Of a DNA stretch of 64,000 nt, positions 37,381-48,750 are shown piece by piece; position 1 is the first letter of the stretch, and every line of letters starts with the position of its first letter. The position numbers and the translations under genes were made by a program. The stretch is from assembly GCA_013399875.1 (NCBI GenBank), contig VXAZ01008023.1, positions 721,957 to 785,956 of the forward strand. The letters run 5' to 3'. The notes beneath the pieces were generated by a model, which worked only from the letters and a program-made list of their open reading frames with translations, was not told the DNA's origin and searched no databases. The DNA comes from Gymnorhina tibicen. Taxonomy: Eukaryota > Chordata > Aves > Passeriformes > Artamidae.

Positions 37381-40300
37381 TGTAGTTGATGCATTCTCAG
37401 CTACCAGTTTTTTCACTTAGAAGAAGTCTCTGCAGTAGATATAAATTCCTCCAGTAGCTGCTGACTCACAGAAAAGTAGTGTCACACAATGGCATTCCTT
37501 TCTTTTCAGCTGGCTTTGTAGAAGAGCCTTATGGAAGCACACACATAAGTAGATGTGCTGATGGTGTGTGCTGAAGCACAGGTGAGAGGAATCCTTCCTT
37601 GCTTCTTCTCCCTGGGCTTTCTTCCCACCTGCAGCTACACAATCACACGCTTGTTTTCCAGGAGGACTCAGCCCCAGTCAGTGCTGAAAGGAGACCTGAC
37701 ACCTGAGATGAACTGATGCAGCAGGATGGTCTGTGGTCTGCTACGGCCATCCCCAGAGTTAGAAATTTGGAATAGAGAAAAAAAATCTTGGGGTGAATCA
37801 CTGGAATTTTCCCTGAGTGATTGGACTCTGTCACTACCCCAAAGACCTGCAGGCCTAGGGAAGTCATTTAAAGGTAGCCCTTTAGGGGTGGATGCTGTCA
37901 GTTAGATTAATCTCACCTTACTTTAGAGGTCTAAGCATCTGGATGTCTAATCCTAAATTAGTCATTATTGGCACCTGCTTTAGTTGATGAACACAGACAC
38001 TTTCAGTGCATCTCTGTCTCTAACTTTGGGATGCAACTAATTTGGGGATGCTTGTTTCTCTCTAGTGATTGTAACAGGAACCTGAGACTCAGGGTATGTG
38101 AATGCCACCTTGCTCATCTTGCTTGAGACTATTCTGTGAAAAAATATTGAATTATTATATAGCTTGTTCCGTCAGAAAAAGATGGACAAAGAGATTGAAA
38201 TAAGAAGATAAAAAGAACAAGGGTAAGGAAGTAAGTAAGCAAGAAGAGTAAATTATTTATCAAACAGCTGTACATCAAATGATTCCTGTGCATTCCATGT
38301 GCTGCGAAGTTGACTTTTGCAGCTGTAATCCTCTTTGGGTTTTGACTATATAAATAAACCTGTATAAAGTAAATATAAAATTATCTAGACAAAATTAGTC
38401 ATAGATTTTTCCTTTTTTAATCCTCTCAGTGCTGTAAAAATAATCTGCTAGCAACATGTCTACATACTGTACAAGGTGAATTGCTTTGTTTATGATTCAA
38501 AGCTATTTACACAGTCATCTTTTTTTTTTTTAACATGGCTCTTATCTCATGAAGAAGATCCCAGTGGTCCAACTTTGCTTACTTTGTGGTAAGTCTCACA
38601 GGTAAGTGTGCTAAAATTTAGGCCATTTTCTGTCTTTTAGGAAGTCGTTTTCATAACTGATTAAATAAAAGAAGGAAATTAGAAACAAGGGAGAAGGAAG
38701 GACCCAGTAAATTAGGTGATTACAGGACTCAGTATATGCAAGGTGCAGGCTCATATTTCTGCTTTGAATCTGTTGGAGCAGAAATCTGAATCTAGAACTG
38801 CCCAGTGCAGAGGTGTATCTTCTCTTATTTGGGTTTCTTCCACACAAAACCTGAGTCTATTTTCTTCAGATGCAGCTTGAAAACTGTTAAAAAATAATTT
38901 ATGGTAAGAAGACATTCTTGATTGGCAGCTAGATGAGAAAGTCATTCTTCATGAAGTACAGTGTCTGATCACCACCATGTAGATACCATAGGTTTTAAGA
39001 AAAATTGTCCCAGTTAAACTTCTTGTCAATTTTTGTCCAGTCTTCAAGTCAACCAGACAGGCTTGGTTTTTTTCACCCAGCCAATCTCCTGATTATGTTT
39101 TACCAATGCAGCAACATACATTTTAAACATAACCTGTAACAGAATCTTACTGAGTGAACAGAAAAAAAAAAGGAAAATGAGAAATTTATGTTAACAGCAC
39201 TGCAGATATCAAAAGAATGTTATTCTTACTGCATTGTTTAGGCAGATATGCAGTTCAGTAATGCCTTCCTCTTCCCACCCGCGCTTTCTTGGAACAAAGT
39301 CATAATTCCTATTGGGCTTCAGATTTCAATTCTCTGCACTACAGAATTACATGGTTTTTCTGCACAGTGTGTTTTCAATATGAAACAGAGTATATTTTTG
39401 CTCTGTGAAACTTCCAAATTCTGTCTCCATGCTGGAGGAGTCATTTTGCATTGTGTTCCTGGTTGAATGCCTGAGAAAAACCGTATTCCTAGCTGAGAAC
39501 TAGATTGCAAGGAAGCTAATCCTTTTATGTATGTACGTTCCTGCTTTCTCATTTCGGACATAGCGAGTATTGTTAAGAATCTTGGCATTTCTCTTTGCCT
39601 TGACTTTCCATGCATATCCATGTGCCAAATGTCATCAGAGAGTTTTTTTCCAGCTGTGTATTTTTATCATGTACTGATAGACCATTATAACAATGTGGTC
39701 ATGATGTGGGGTACTGGAGTTTGGGCAGTGTGGCTCCAGAAGCCTATCATGGCATTTTTCAGTATGGATTTGAAAGAACTTTTTATTGCCTCTCTTCATC
39801 CTCAACTGGCCTCTTTTTCTTATAATCACACCACAAAGAGTAAGGTCAGCAAAAACATATGAGGAAGGTTTAACAAGCCGGTTCTTTGAGAATATATTCC
39901 AGGTTATAAATATATGAAACTTTACGTTTTTTGTTGTGAATGTGCTGCAGGGCTGGAGCCCAGCTGCTTTTGCTGAGGTCTGGGCATAAACGCTAATATT
40001 TTTCTTAACATTTTGCAAGAGACCATTGTCCAAATGCATTGTCCAAATAAGCCACAGGAGATATTAATGTGCAATCTGGTGAATTTTAGCATATATCTAG
40101 CATGCTAATATTGTATTTTAACATGCATACTCATATGTTTTTGGAAACTAAGCTTTCTTCTGTAGGAGGAAAAAAAGAATATAAGATAGCATTATGGGTA
40201 AAGGATTTCTTTTAAGACAGAAAGGTATACTTAACCAGATGTAAAACAATGACTGCGGCTGAAAATTTGTCACTGTTTTATTTCCCTTAATATCACACAT

Positions 40301-41195
40301 AGGTTATTTATTGTCCCCTCTACGGCTGGTCAGGGTTGTGGTTTTCAGCCTGTGAAAACCATTACAGTAAGATTTTCTTTTTTGTAAGACCTAGCTCTCA
40401 ATTAAAATCTATCTGATATGTTTGTGTGAGGAGTGAGAAGTGCAGGAACTAAATGAATAAGAAAGATTTTTCTTTTTATCAATTTGTAAATATGTCAAAA
40501 TAACCTTAATAGCTTGAACGTGGTTATGGTCAAAAAGACTTATTCTGCTAATACAAGAAAAAGATTTTTTCTCTCTTTTTTTTTTTTTTAATATGACTAA
40601 TACGAAATATTATTCCAAAATTTTATTCTGAAATTTTTCTTTTTCTGGTTTTGACATGCTAGCCCTTACTGATGAGAGATGTTTAAGCACATTTTTACCA
40701 AACTAAACATGACTTGCAAGACCTTCCTATCAGACAAGCAACAAAAATCCTTGCAAACCTGTATCTAGAATTGGGGTTGTAGGACACAGAAATCTACTAT
40801 ATAAATCCTCATTTTTAGTGAAAGTAACAATGAACTAATTCATATTTTTGGTGTTATAAACTCGAATTTGTATTATGTCTTGCATTATGCCTTATTCAAA
40901 CTGTAAAATTTCACCTCTTTATCCCTATAGAAAAACAAATTATTAAAATATAACTTCCAGGTAGTTTTGATTTCAGGATATTGACATATGGTCAATTCTT
41001 CATTTGGTCTTTTATTTGCATGTTTACTTTTTCTCCCCCTATTGATTTGTATGTGATTTCAATCTGAAACTTGTCTGATGTGAAGTTCCAGCTACTGGGT
41101 TTTGTTTTGCCTTTCTTCTCTAAATAAATAGAACTGGATTTTCAAATTTAAAGAATACCTGGCATTTAAAGAATAATGAAAGAATAATTAAGATT
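37381..41195. other. non-coding stretch
   Basis: AT-rich with T runs (38519-38532; a T-rich tract at 40575-40591). Overlapping opposite-strand frames of 111 and 134 codons at 39527-40039 are mirror frames without domains. No repeat family named. Confidence 0.6.
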
Positions 41196-41767
41196 ATCAC
41201 AGAATCACAGAATATTCTGAGTTGGAAAGGACCCACAAGGATCATCAAAGTCCAACTTCTGGCCTTGCACAGGACCAAGATGGGGATCACACCATGTGCC
41301 CAAGAGCATTGTCCAAATGCTTCTTGAACTCTGTCAGGCTGATGCTGTGACCACTTCCCTGAGGAGTGCCAGTTACAGTGTTCCAGTGCCCAGCCACCCT
41401 TTGTGTGAACATTTTCCTGGTATCCCACCTAAACCTCCCCTGACACAGCTTCAGGCCATTCCCTTGGATCCTGTCACTGGTCACCACAGAGAAGAGATCA
41501 GTGCCTGCCCCTCCTCTTCCCCTCATGAGGAAGTTGCAACTGCAATGAGGTCTCCCCTCAGTCTCCTCTTCTCCAGGCTGAACAAGACAGGTGACCCCAG
41601 CTGCTCCTCATACAACTTCCCCTCAAGGCCCTTCACCATCTTCACAGCCCTCCTTTGGATGTTCTCTAACAGCTTAATGTCTTATACTGCGCACCCAAAA
41701 CTGACCCCAGGACTTGAGGTGAGGCTGCACCAGCCCAGAGTAGTGCAGATCATCTTTCATCCCTTCT
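41196..41767 (-). mobile_element. CR1 LINE, 5'-truncated 3' end, minus orientation
   Basis: The plus strand opens with two ATCACAGA octamers (the reverse complement of the CR1 3' terminal repeat), then TTGGAAAGGACCCACAAGGA, CCAACTTCTGGCC, TTGTCCAAATGCTTCTTGAA, CTAAACCTCCCCTGACACAG, CCTCAGTCTCCTCTTCTCCA and CTTGAGGTGAGGCTGCACCA, in the order expected for an avian CR1 read backwards. About 570 bp of the 3' end is present, covering the 3' untranslated part and the last bit of the reverse-transcriptase frame. It is closer to the family pattern than the copy at 7961-8434, so perhaps younger. Long open frames on both strands here (157, 102 and 79 codons) belong to the element. Confidence 0.93.
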
Positions 41768-42920
41768 GAGAAATGAAAGAGACTAAATGCTTGAATGAAT
41801 CCTCTACAGTCTTTTCCAAAACCTCCTACTTACCTTATAGTCCTATAGATAATACAAAGCCCAAGAATTTATAAGTATTTGTTCCTAAGATTTGTTTTGT
41901 TTTCCGTGGCAAAATAAATCCTCTAATTTTTATGATGTCATTTCCATGTTTCAGATCATCTCACTGTCTCTTGCTGTATTTGTTTCCAATATACCTAATG
42001 TATGCCTTTTTTTTTTATATCGGAAATTTAAATCAGAAATCCCAAATATATTAGGGAACTATATTGCATTTATGCAATTGTCTGTGTCAACCGAACTATA
42101 ATCTCAGTCAAATAATGGAATCCCTTTTGTTCTCATATATTGCCTTCCATAAAAATACATTGATGTAAAATCATAAATATTGTATAACTACAAATTAATT
42201 CTTGCTCAATGCTATCTACATATGTTTTCATTATTTAGCCCAGAATTAGTTTCAGGCCAGCTAGCTTGTGCTTATCCAGGTCATTTCATTTGCCCTTTTA
42301 AATATCGCCCCAACCTTTTCACTTACGCTTTCTCTGCTATTCAAAGATGTATCAAAACCCAGCAAGACCAGGAGTTGTTTTTCTTCCTCTTTCAGGATTC
42401 TTAATCGCAGGACTAAATGGACAGATTTAGATTTAATCCTGCAGCCAAGCGTTTCTTCAGTGACATGCTCCATATTTGCTTCCAAATTTGCTCCAAACAA
42501 ACCCCAAATGTGGTTATTGCCCTTTTGTTTTTTCTGCCTTACTAACAGCTAGTGGAAAACATTTTTGAACAGCTACCAATCTAACTGAGAAAAAGTAGCA
42601 GGTGTATGCAGAGAAGCAGACAGAGGCAGAGCACAGGGAAACCACATTTGGTCACCAGGGGAGAGGGTGATCTCGGCACACTGGGCTGCTGAACCACTGC
42701 CAGTCTCTGGCAGGCATCACAGCAAAGGAGTATTTTAAGATGGATATGAAGGACAAGTAACTGAAGGAATCTGGGTCCCTGACTAAACATTTGCTGTGTT
42801 ATATAACATCAAAGAAATACAAACTTGGACATGGAAGGGGCAGAACCAGTCCTTTTCACCTCTTCACCAAATTGTGGATAGTATCATTTTTGTTGAATCA
42901 CTTAGCAACATGCTGGCTGA
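41768..42920. other. non-coding stretch
   Basis: AT-rich, no gene or named repeat. Short opposite-strand frames at 42261-42552 mirror each other. Confidence 0.6.
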
Positions 42921-42926
42921 CAAGTT

Positions 42927-42988
42927 TTTTGGGGTTTTTTGTTTTGTTTGTTTTTGTTTTGTTTTTCTTCCTTTTTAAAAAAAAATAG
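42927..42988 (+). repeat. T/G-rich low-complexity tract
   Basis: A run of TTTTGT and TTTTG words ending in a T run and then nine A, about 60 bases. Simple-sequence DNA. Confidence 0.6.
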
Positions 42989-43094
42989 GCTTAAACCTCC
43001 TTTTGTTCAATTAGCATTTTTCAAGAGGAGCTGAGTTAGTTGAAGCAGATGGTTTATCTTTTTTGGTAGTGCTTCTAGTTGGACAAATGAGACT

Positions 43095-43122
43095 TATTTC
43101 TACATCTTCCTCTCTCTTGCAG
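43095..43122 (+). promoter_or_regulatory. candidate splice acceptor
   Basis: A pyrimidine-dominated tract (TTATTTCTACATCTTCC then TCTCTCTTGCAG) ending in CAG at 43120-43122. It scores well by eye. Confidence 0.3.
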
Positions 43123-43252
43123 TGCCTACAAAGTCATTCCACATTTTACGCACCGTGTTTTGACTTATTTAATGCAGGCGTACTTTCCCTGCAGTAAACA
43201 TGATTACCCAAATACTTTAACTAGAGAGCTTCTGCTTTCCTCTCTGGTATAA
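43123..43252 (+). CDS. candidate terminal coding exon, 42 codons, or conserved non-coding DNA
   Basis: Directly after the acceptor the second phase is open for 42 codons, starting AYKVIPHFTHRVLTYLMQAY and ending at a TAA at 43250-43252. The residue mix (aromatics, His, Arg, Asn, few repeats) looks more protein-like than most frames here. No AATAAA follows closely and no partner exon can be shown, and the DNA texture also resembles a conserved non-coding element. The protein is not recognised. Confidence 0.15.
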
Positions 43253-45087
43253 TTAGTCACACTGCACTCACACTGCATTTAAAGGGGGGAAAAAACCCAC
43301 ACATGGAGCATCTTGCAAATGTGCCTATAATCCCATACAGCTGCTTTCTTCACTTTATTCTTTTTTGACTGCTTATAGAACAAAATTGCTGCAGCTGGGC
43401 AGAAAACTGAGCAAAGTTGCAAAGGCACCTCTCCTTTCTTTTCTTTGTGGAATCCACCCATTCAGGTGTCTAGGGATAGCCCTTGATTAGCAATTACTTA
43501 ACATGGGGCTAAGTTTTCTTGGATTCTAGCATTGAATAACTTGGCAGGATTTCTATTAGGTTTGAATTTCAAAGCCAAAAGAGTGATCTGAGATCGCATA
43601 CTGGCAGTTCCACAGTGGTAATTTCCATGTTAAAAGAATACTTATCACCAGCACCACAGCGAAAGAGGCAGCTTTACACAGAAAGGGCCTCTTGTGAAAT
43701 TAATTTGGTGTTTAGTTTATTAAGAAGCCAATTCCAAATGTTCTTTTTTTTAGTTTCTTGTAAAGAAAACTCTTTCTAATTCTGCCGATATTTTGAAGGC
43801 AAAGATTTGGTTGTTTAAAAAATGTTTACAAAAATTCTGCTGAACCTGTCTTTCATTTATGTGGCCAGCATGCTTTCTAATTCCTGCTTGCTACAAATGG
43901 AGCAGGAGATGGAAAAGGGAATGATCAGTGTAGATTCAGTAAGATATTGGCCAGATCAGTTTGGCTACTCTACATTCAGTAGGTAGCTTGTTTGACAGAT
44001 TATTGATGGATTTACCATCAGTAAGCTTAAAAGAATATCTTGCTTGGCAAAAGAAATTTTAGATAAGGAAGGAAAAGTGCATTTGTTAAGAAAAGACCCC
44101 CAAAAGTTTATCCAGGTCTGTTGCATGTAATATAAAAGTAGAAATCTAATATAGGTCAGCTAGTCTCTGCTTATTTCTATCTATTAACTGTAAATGAACT
44201 TTTGGCAACTTGTTCAGATGTAGTCATCTAAAGTCAACTGAGATTAATTCCACCCTTTGGTTTTTTTTTTCCTCTATACTAACTTGTTATGTTGCCTCCA
44301 AGAGTCACACCTCCAAGAGTCAAATGTCTTGTCTGTTTGGACAGAGACCTCTTCTGACACAAGGCAATCTTGTCCCATGTGTTGGTACAGAGCTCTGTCC
44401 CCACAGAAGAAATAGGAGACCTTATCTTTCTTGAAGAGTTAGTGTGCCCTAAGGAAGCAGCAATCAACAAACATTAACTTGTGATCACAAGCACAGGAGC
44501 TGTATCTTCGATGGACGTGTTAGAGGAAGGGTAAAAGCTTCACGGAGAGCTCTCCATCTGCTACTAGAATCAGCAAGGGGACAGAGCGGAAAACATGCTA
44601 ACACAGAATTCTCTCTAAGAAACATTTATTCTATGTATAAAAAAGGAAAAAGCTAAAAAGGATCAAACCTGGTTTATATCAGGCCTTCTTTAAGCTCTGG
44701 AAAAAAAAATGCATATCTGACTGCATTTGTCAATGCATACCTAATTCCTCATGGGCCATTCAAAAACAGACCACCTTCTAGAGTAACAGAGATTACTGCA
44801 ACATGGATTACAGCCTTTTCACCTCTGAGGTGAATGTTAGTACAAAAAAGCAATACGCTGGACAAAATATGCAGGGAGCTAAATAGCTCTTCATTTGCTG
44901 CAGGAGATCATTTTATTTAGTGAGAAAGGAGCACATGAAATGGCAAAAGAAGAAATGAAAGTTTAAAAGGAAGAAGGGAGTGGGATTGGGATTGTCAGTT
45001 AAAAAAAATACAGCCCTGAGAAGCGGGGTCTGAGAAAAAGTCAGTGACTGAATCCTTTGCATTAATAAACAAGAAAACCTATCACAT
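43253..45087. other. non-coding stretch
   Basis: AT-rich, only short frames. Nothing recognised apart from short A and T runs. Confidence 0.6.
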
Positions 45088-45112
45088 GATAGATAGACAG
45101 ACAGATAGATGA
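45088..45112 (+). repeat. GATA/GACA microsatellite
   Basis: Six to seven tetranucleotide units mixing GATA and GACA in one array. Confidence 0.85.
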
Positions 45113-45639
45113 TCTTAAGAGTTTCTGACTTTGAGGAATGAGATTGCAAAGTTTCTGAACTACCTTCTTGTCATTTAAACAAAGGCTATTTTTCGTATAT
45201 TTTAGAAGATAATTCAACTAGAAGAAATGCATAGCTATGGTAGATATAAATGTTTTTATATTATGCAGTGTTCAAAAAGATAAATGCAAATACATTTAGA
45301 AGATAAAAGTTTCATTAATTTAAAAGAACTACATTCAGAACATGGCAAACGATTATTTTGTAAGTACAATTTTATTAGTAGAGTTTCATTAATGGAATTA
45401 TTATTTTCTTCTCCTGCCTGGTCCGTTCTTATAATCTTTCTCTATTTATCTATTTTGGAATTTTTTTCTTTTGGTTTGAAAAAGGTATCTGCTCATTCTC
45501 CACGTTTTCTCCAAAGCAGAAAACAAATCCAGTAAACATTAGGACTGAGCTCTCAACTCAACTCTGTAAAAGTAGAATCATAATTAGGCAAAGTTAGTTT
45601 GTCTGCTGCTGTGTGTAAACAAGTTGAATAACTTCATTA

Positions 45640-45760
45640 TTTTCAAGCTTTGCCCCTACATTAGAATAATTCACACTACTTCAGGGAAATGACACCTGCT
45701 AATTAACCACAAGCAGACAAAGCACTTTTAACAGCCATAATCAGTCATTTTCTCCCGCAG
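45640..45760. other. possible conserved non-coding element
   Basis: A 120-bp segment of complex sequence with no open frame. It contains TAGAATAATTCAC, GCTAATTAACCACAAG (homeodomain core next to a Runx-type AACCACA) and CATAATCAGTC. Clustering of such sites in an otherwise bland region is typical of developmental enhancers. This is inference without an alignment. Confidence 0.22.
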
Positions 45761-45763
45761 TTT

Positions 45764-45842
45764 AAAAAAGATTAAAAAAAAAATCCACCAGAAAAAAACA
45801 AAACAGAACAAAATATTAAAAAAAAAGAAAAGAAGAAAAGAT
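45764..45842 (+). repeat. A-rich low-complexity tract
   Basis: About 80 bases of A-dominated sequence with AAAACA and GAAAAG words. It has no identifiable retroposed body on either side. Confidence 0.65.
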
Positions 45843-48719
45843 CAAAACCTTTGTGACAAGATGTTTCCATGAATCATCCTCTTGAGGAAACCTTCCTGTT
45901 GAAATAGATTCAAATATAAGTCACACATCTGTTCAGAATAGGAATTAAGTAAAGTCACATATATGCTCTGCTGTATTTTACAAACACCTGTTTGGGACTT
46001 AGCTCCAACTAAAAGTAGATATCTAAAGTGGTCAATATGCATAGTCAATATGTATTTATTGAATGATTTACTCTTAACAGAGGATTCTATAATAATGAAC
46101 TTCCCGAAGTTCCCTCCCTCTCCATGGGCAAACTTTGCCTTTGCCTTACACATCAGCAGTGCAGATGACTGAACTTCAGTGGTGTGAATCACAACCTAAA
46201 AATCCTGTCCCTAAATAATTTACATTCAACATGCACAAGAGAAATAAAGTATTTGCAAAATGAAGTATTATTCGTATTCTGCAGTGAGAAGATGAAGCAT
46301 GAAAAATGAATCTCCTACACATGGGTTTCACTGAAAGTCTGTGACGCAATGAGAAACAAATACCAAACTGCTGGTGTGCTGCTTCAGGAACACCATAGTT
46401 CTAACTATGCCTTTTCCTCCTCTGCTTTCACATTCTAACACCCTGCAGAATTGTTTCAATTGTACTTTTAGGAGTTCCTATAAATCCTGATTTCTCAATT
46501 CATTTGCAATAATTTAGAAAGTACTTTACATGTCCTGGTGGGCTACTGAATTAACTAAAACTGTGCTGATACTCTCCAGAACTGAGCCAAAAGGTCAAAA
46601 CAGCAAAACCTTCTTGTTGTTCTCTCATTCACTCAATACCTCTGTTGAGCAGGGAAGATTTACTTTCCAAGACATACTAGGAAGAAAAACCTTAAGCTAC
46701 AATTGGAAGACATATAAGAAAGTGGTTTCACGGTAATTGGTAGTAGGAAAACTAAATATAAAAATCACAAAAAACAGATATTGCAGTCTCATTTCTACAG
46801 TAGCATGGAGAAAAAAAAATGAACCCTACGGAAAAGCATTGAAATAGCAAAAGAAATTATGGAAATCCATTTAAGAAATTGGGATTGTGAATGTTATTCA
46901 CAAAATAGAAGGGGACTCCAAGGACAAAGAAAAAAGTCACAACCTTTCCAGACATGTGCCAAGAGAAGTGAGCATGTTTAATATTTCCTTTATATGAGTA
47001 AGAACCAGGTAGACACTATTATAAGGAGATGCTGAACAGGCTGAAGGGCTACACAGTCTATTTCCCATCACACAACTTGGAGCATGTCAGGCAATTCCAC
47101 TGTTAGACCTTACATCCTTTGACCTCACTGTCCATCTCCAGAAAGGCACTGATCTCCATCATTATTTTTCTAGGTATCTGCATACCTTTTAACAATCCTT
47201 GAGCCAAATTCGTACAATCTTTATCAAAAGATTTGTAATTTTCTAAACCACAGCTACAGCTATTGCCACAAAATTGTTATACACTTTGATCAGCTTCTGA
47301 AAGAGTTTACATGCTGTGCTTGCTTGAGATGACAGGAGACAGGAAGTTTTCACTAATCATTAAGAAAGAAGCTGTCAGGAAGTCTCACTCCAGATCACGT
47401 AAAAGATTCTTTGTAGTCTTTGCTTCGAGAAATTCTGGTATCTCCACTCTAAGGCTTTGTAATTGGGCATGTGAAACCTCTGCAGGTGAGAATAGTACAT
47501 TTCCTTTCCACAGGGAAATTTCATGCAGATTGGCTGAGTGAGTAATGTTGGGCATGGCTATGTCGTTACCTTTTCCAGGAGAAGGTTATCAATTGCTACA
47601 GTCCTAGAACACTCCAGAGAACCTCATGCAAGACAGTACCAAAAAAGCAGCGTGTGAACCGAAGCCAACAGCGCTGTTCTAGGACCACAGAATGGGATGG
47701 CTGGTTCTCATTCATGAAAAATAGTGACCCAGACTTATCTTCATGTCTTGCAATCACCATATACTTACAAGACGACCACTTCTTCCTTGGTTGACTTTCT
47801 GTGAAGGAAGCCCTGTTGCTGAGGGAAAGAGAACTGATCTCCTGGATAGATATAAGACAGTGATAGCTTATGTTGTGGCACAGTGGATGATCAGGATTTT
47901 CTGGCATGTAGCAGTGTTGACTTCTACCTTTTCTCTACCAAAACATACGCAAAAGTATTCTTAAAATAACATTGCTTAGTCTGCAAAGTCCAAGTCCTGT
48001 GAATTCAGGGATCTCAACAGTACTTTTCCCCTATCTGTAAAGGTATTGAAAGTTACCATGAAAACTTACCCAATATTTAAAAGATATGTCAGAAACAGAA
48101 TTAGGGATAAATACTCTTTTATTTGGCATTTCCTAACATTTAATTCATTTAACATTCAATACAATGCAAGTAACTTTCCTCTACTGTTGTTGTTTTTGTT
48201 GTGTGGTTTTGGTTTTTTTTTTGTAATTACAGACATGTACATGCACTTGCTTATGCTCATATAAATTTATAATACTGGGAAAAGGGAAGCTGTGTTTTCC
48301 GTCCCGTATGAAGAAATGTCTTGCTTGATTTGCTTCCCTGTAATGATTCTTGAAGAAGGTAAGTAAAATAAAAAGGCTAAAGACCTCATGAACTCTATGC
48401 TACACCTGTAATTACAATACTTCAGGGTTCTTAACCACACTGCAGAAGAATAAAAGGAAACTATCTCAACATAAGTACTCTTGGATGCATGCTAAATCTG
48501 TTCACTTTTTTCTTAGCCCACCACCTCCCACCAGCTGACCTAGTGAACAAGTCCTTTCTGACTTCAGAGGAATCTACATTTTAGCCATTCCAGCTGGGAA
48601 CAAGCAAGGTTGTATGTTGCCATGGCAGCAGTTACCCTGAGAATGGGATAAGTAGAAAAGGTGGCAAAGGCAGCCAAAAATAACAAGTTATAAAGAAGTG
48701 GGATTCTGTTTATCTGCAG
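45843..48719. other. non-coding stretch
   Basis: AT-rich, no domain in any frame; the longest frames are 116 codons (minus, 45842-46192) and 103 codons (minus, 47596-47907), with no recognisable features. A T/G-rich tract is at about 48185-48222. Confidence 0.6.
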
Positions 48720-48750
48720 TTAGGTGGATGGGGTTAAGCCATCCACCTAA
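48720..48750. repeat. 12-bp perfect hairpin, 7-nt loop
   Basis: TTAGGTGGATGG at 48720-48731 and CCATCCACCTAA at 48739-48750 are exact reverse complements around GGTTAAG. It is the longest perfect short-loop stem I found. The flanks do not extend the pairing, so it is too short for a microRNA precursor. Confidence 0.75.

Noticed and set aside
39527..40039. Opposite-strand frames of 111 and 134 codons
   Set aside because: Mirror frames without motif or signal; consistent with chance.
41296..41769. 157-codon plus-strand open frame
   Set aside because: It lies wholly inside the minus-strand CR1 copy and is the antisense of the LINE, so it is not a host gene.
48720..48750. Hairpin as a microRNA precursor or rho-independent terminator
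   Set aside because: The stem is only 12 bp, with no pairing beyond it and no following T run; it is far shorter than a pre-miRNA.
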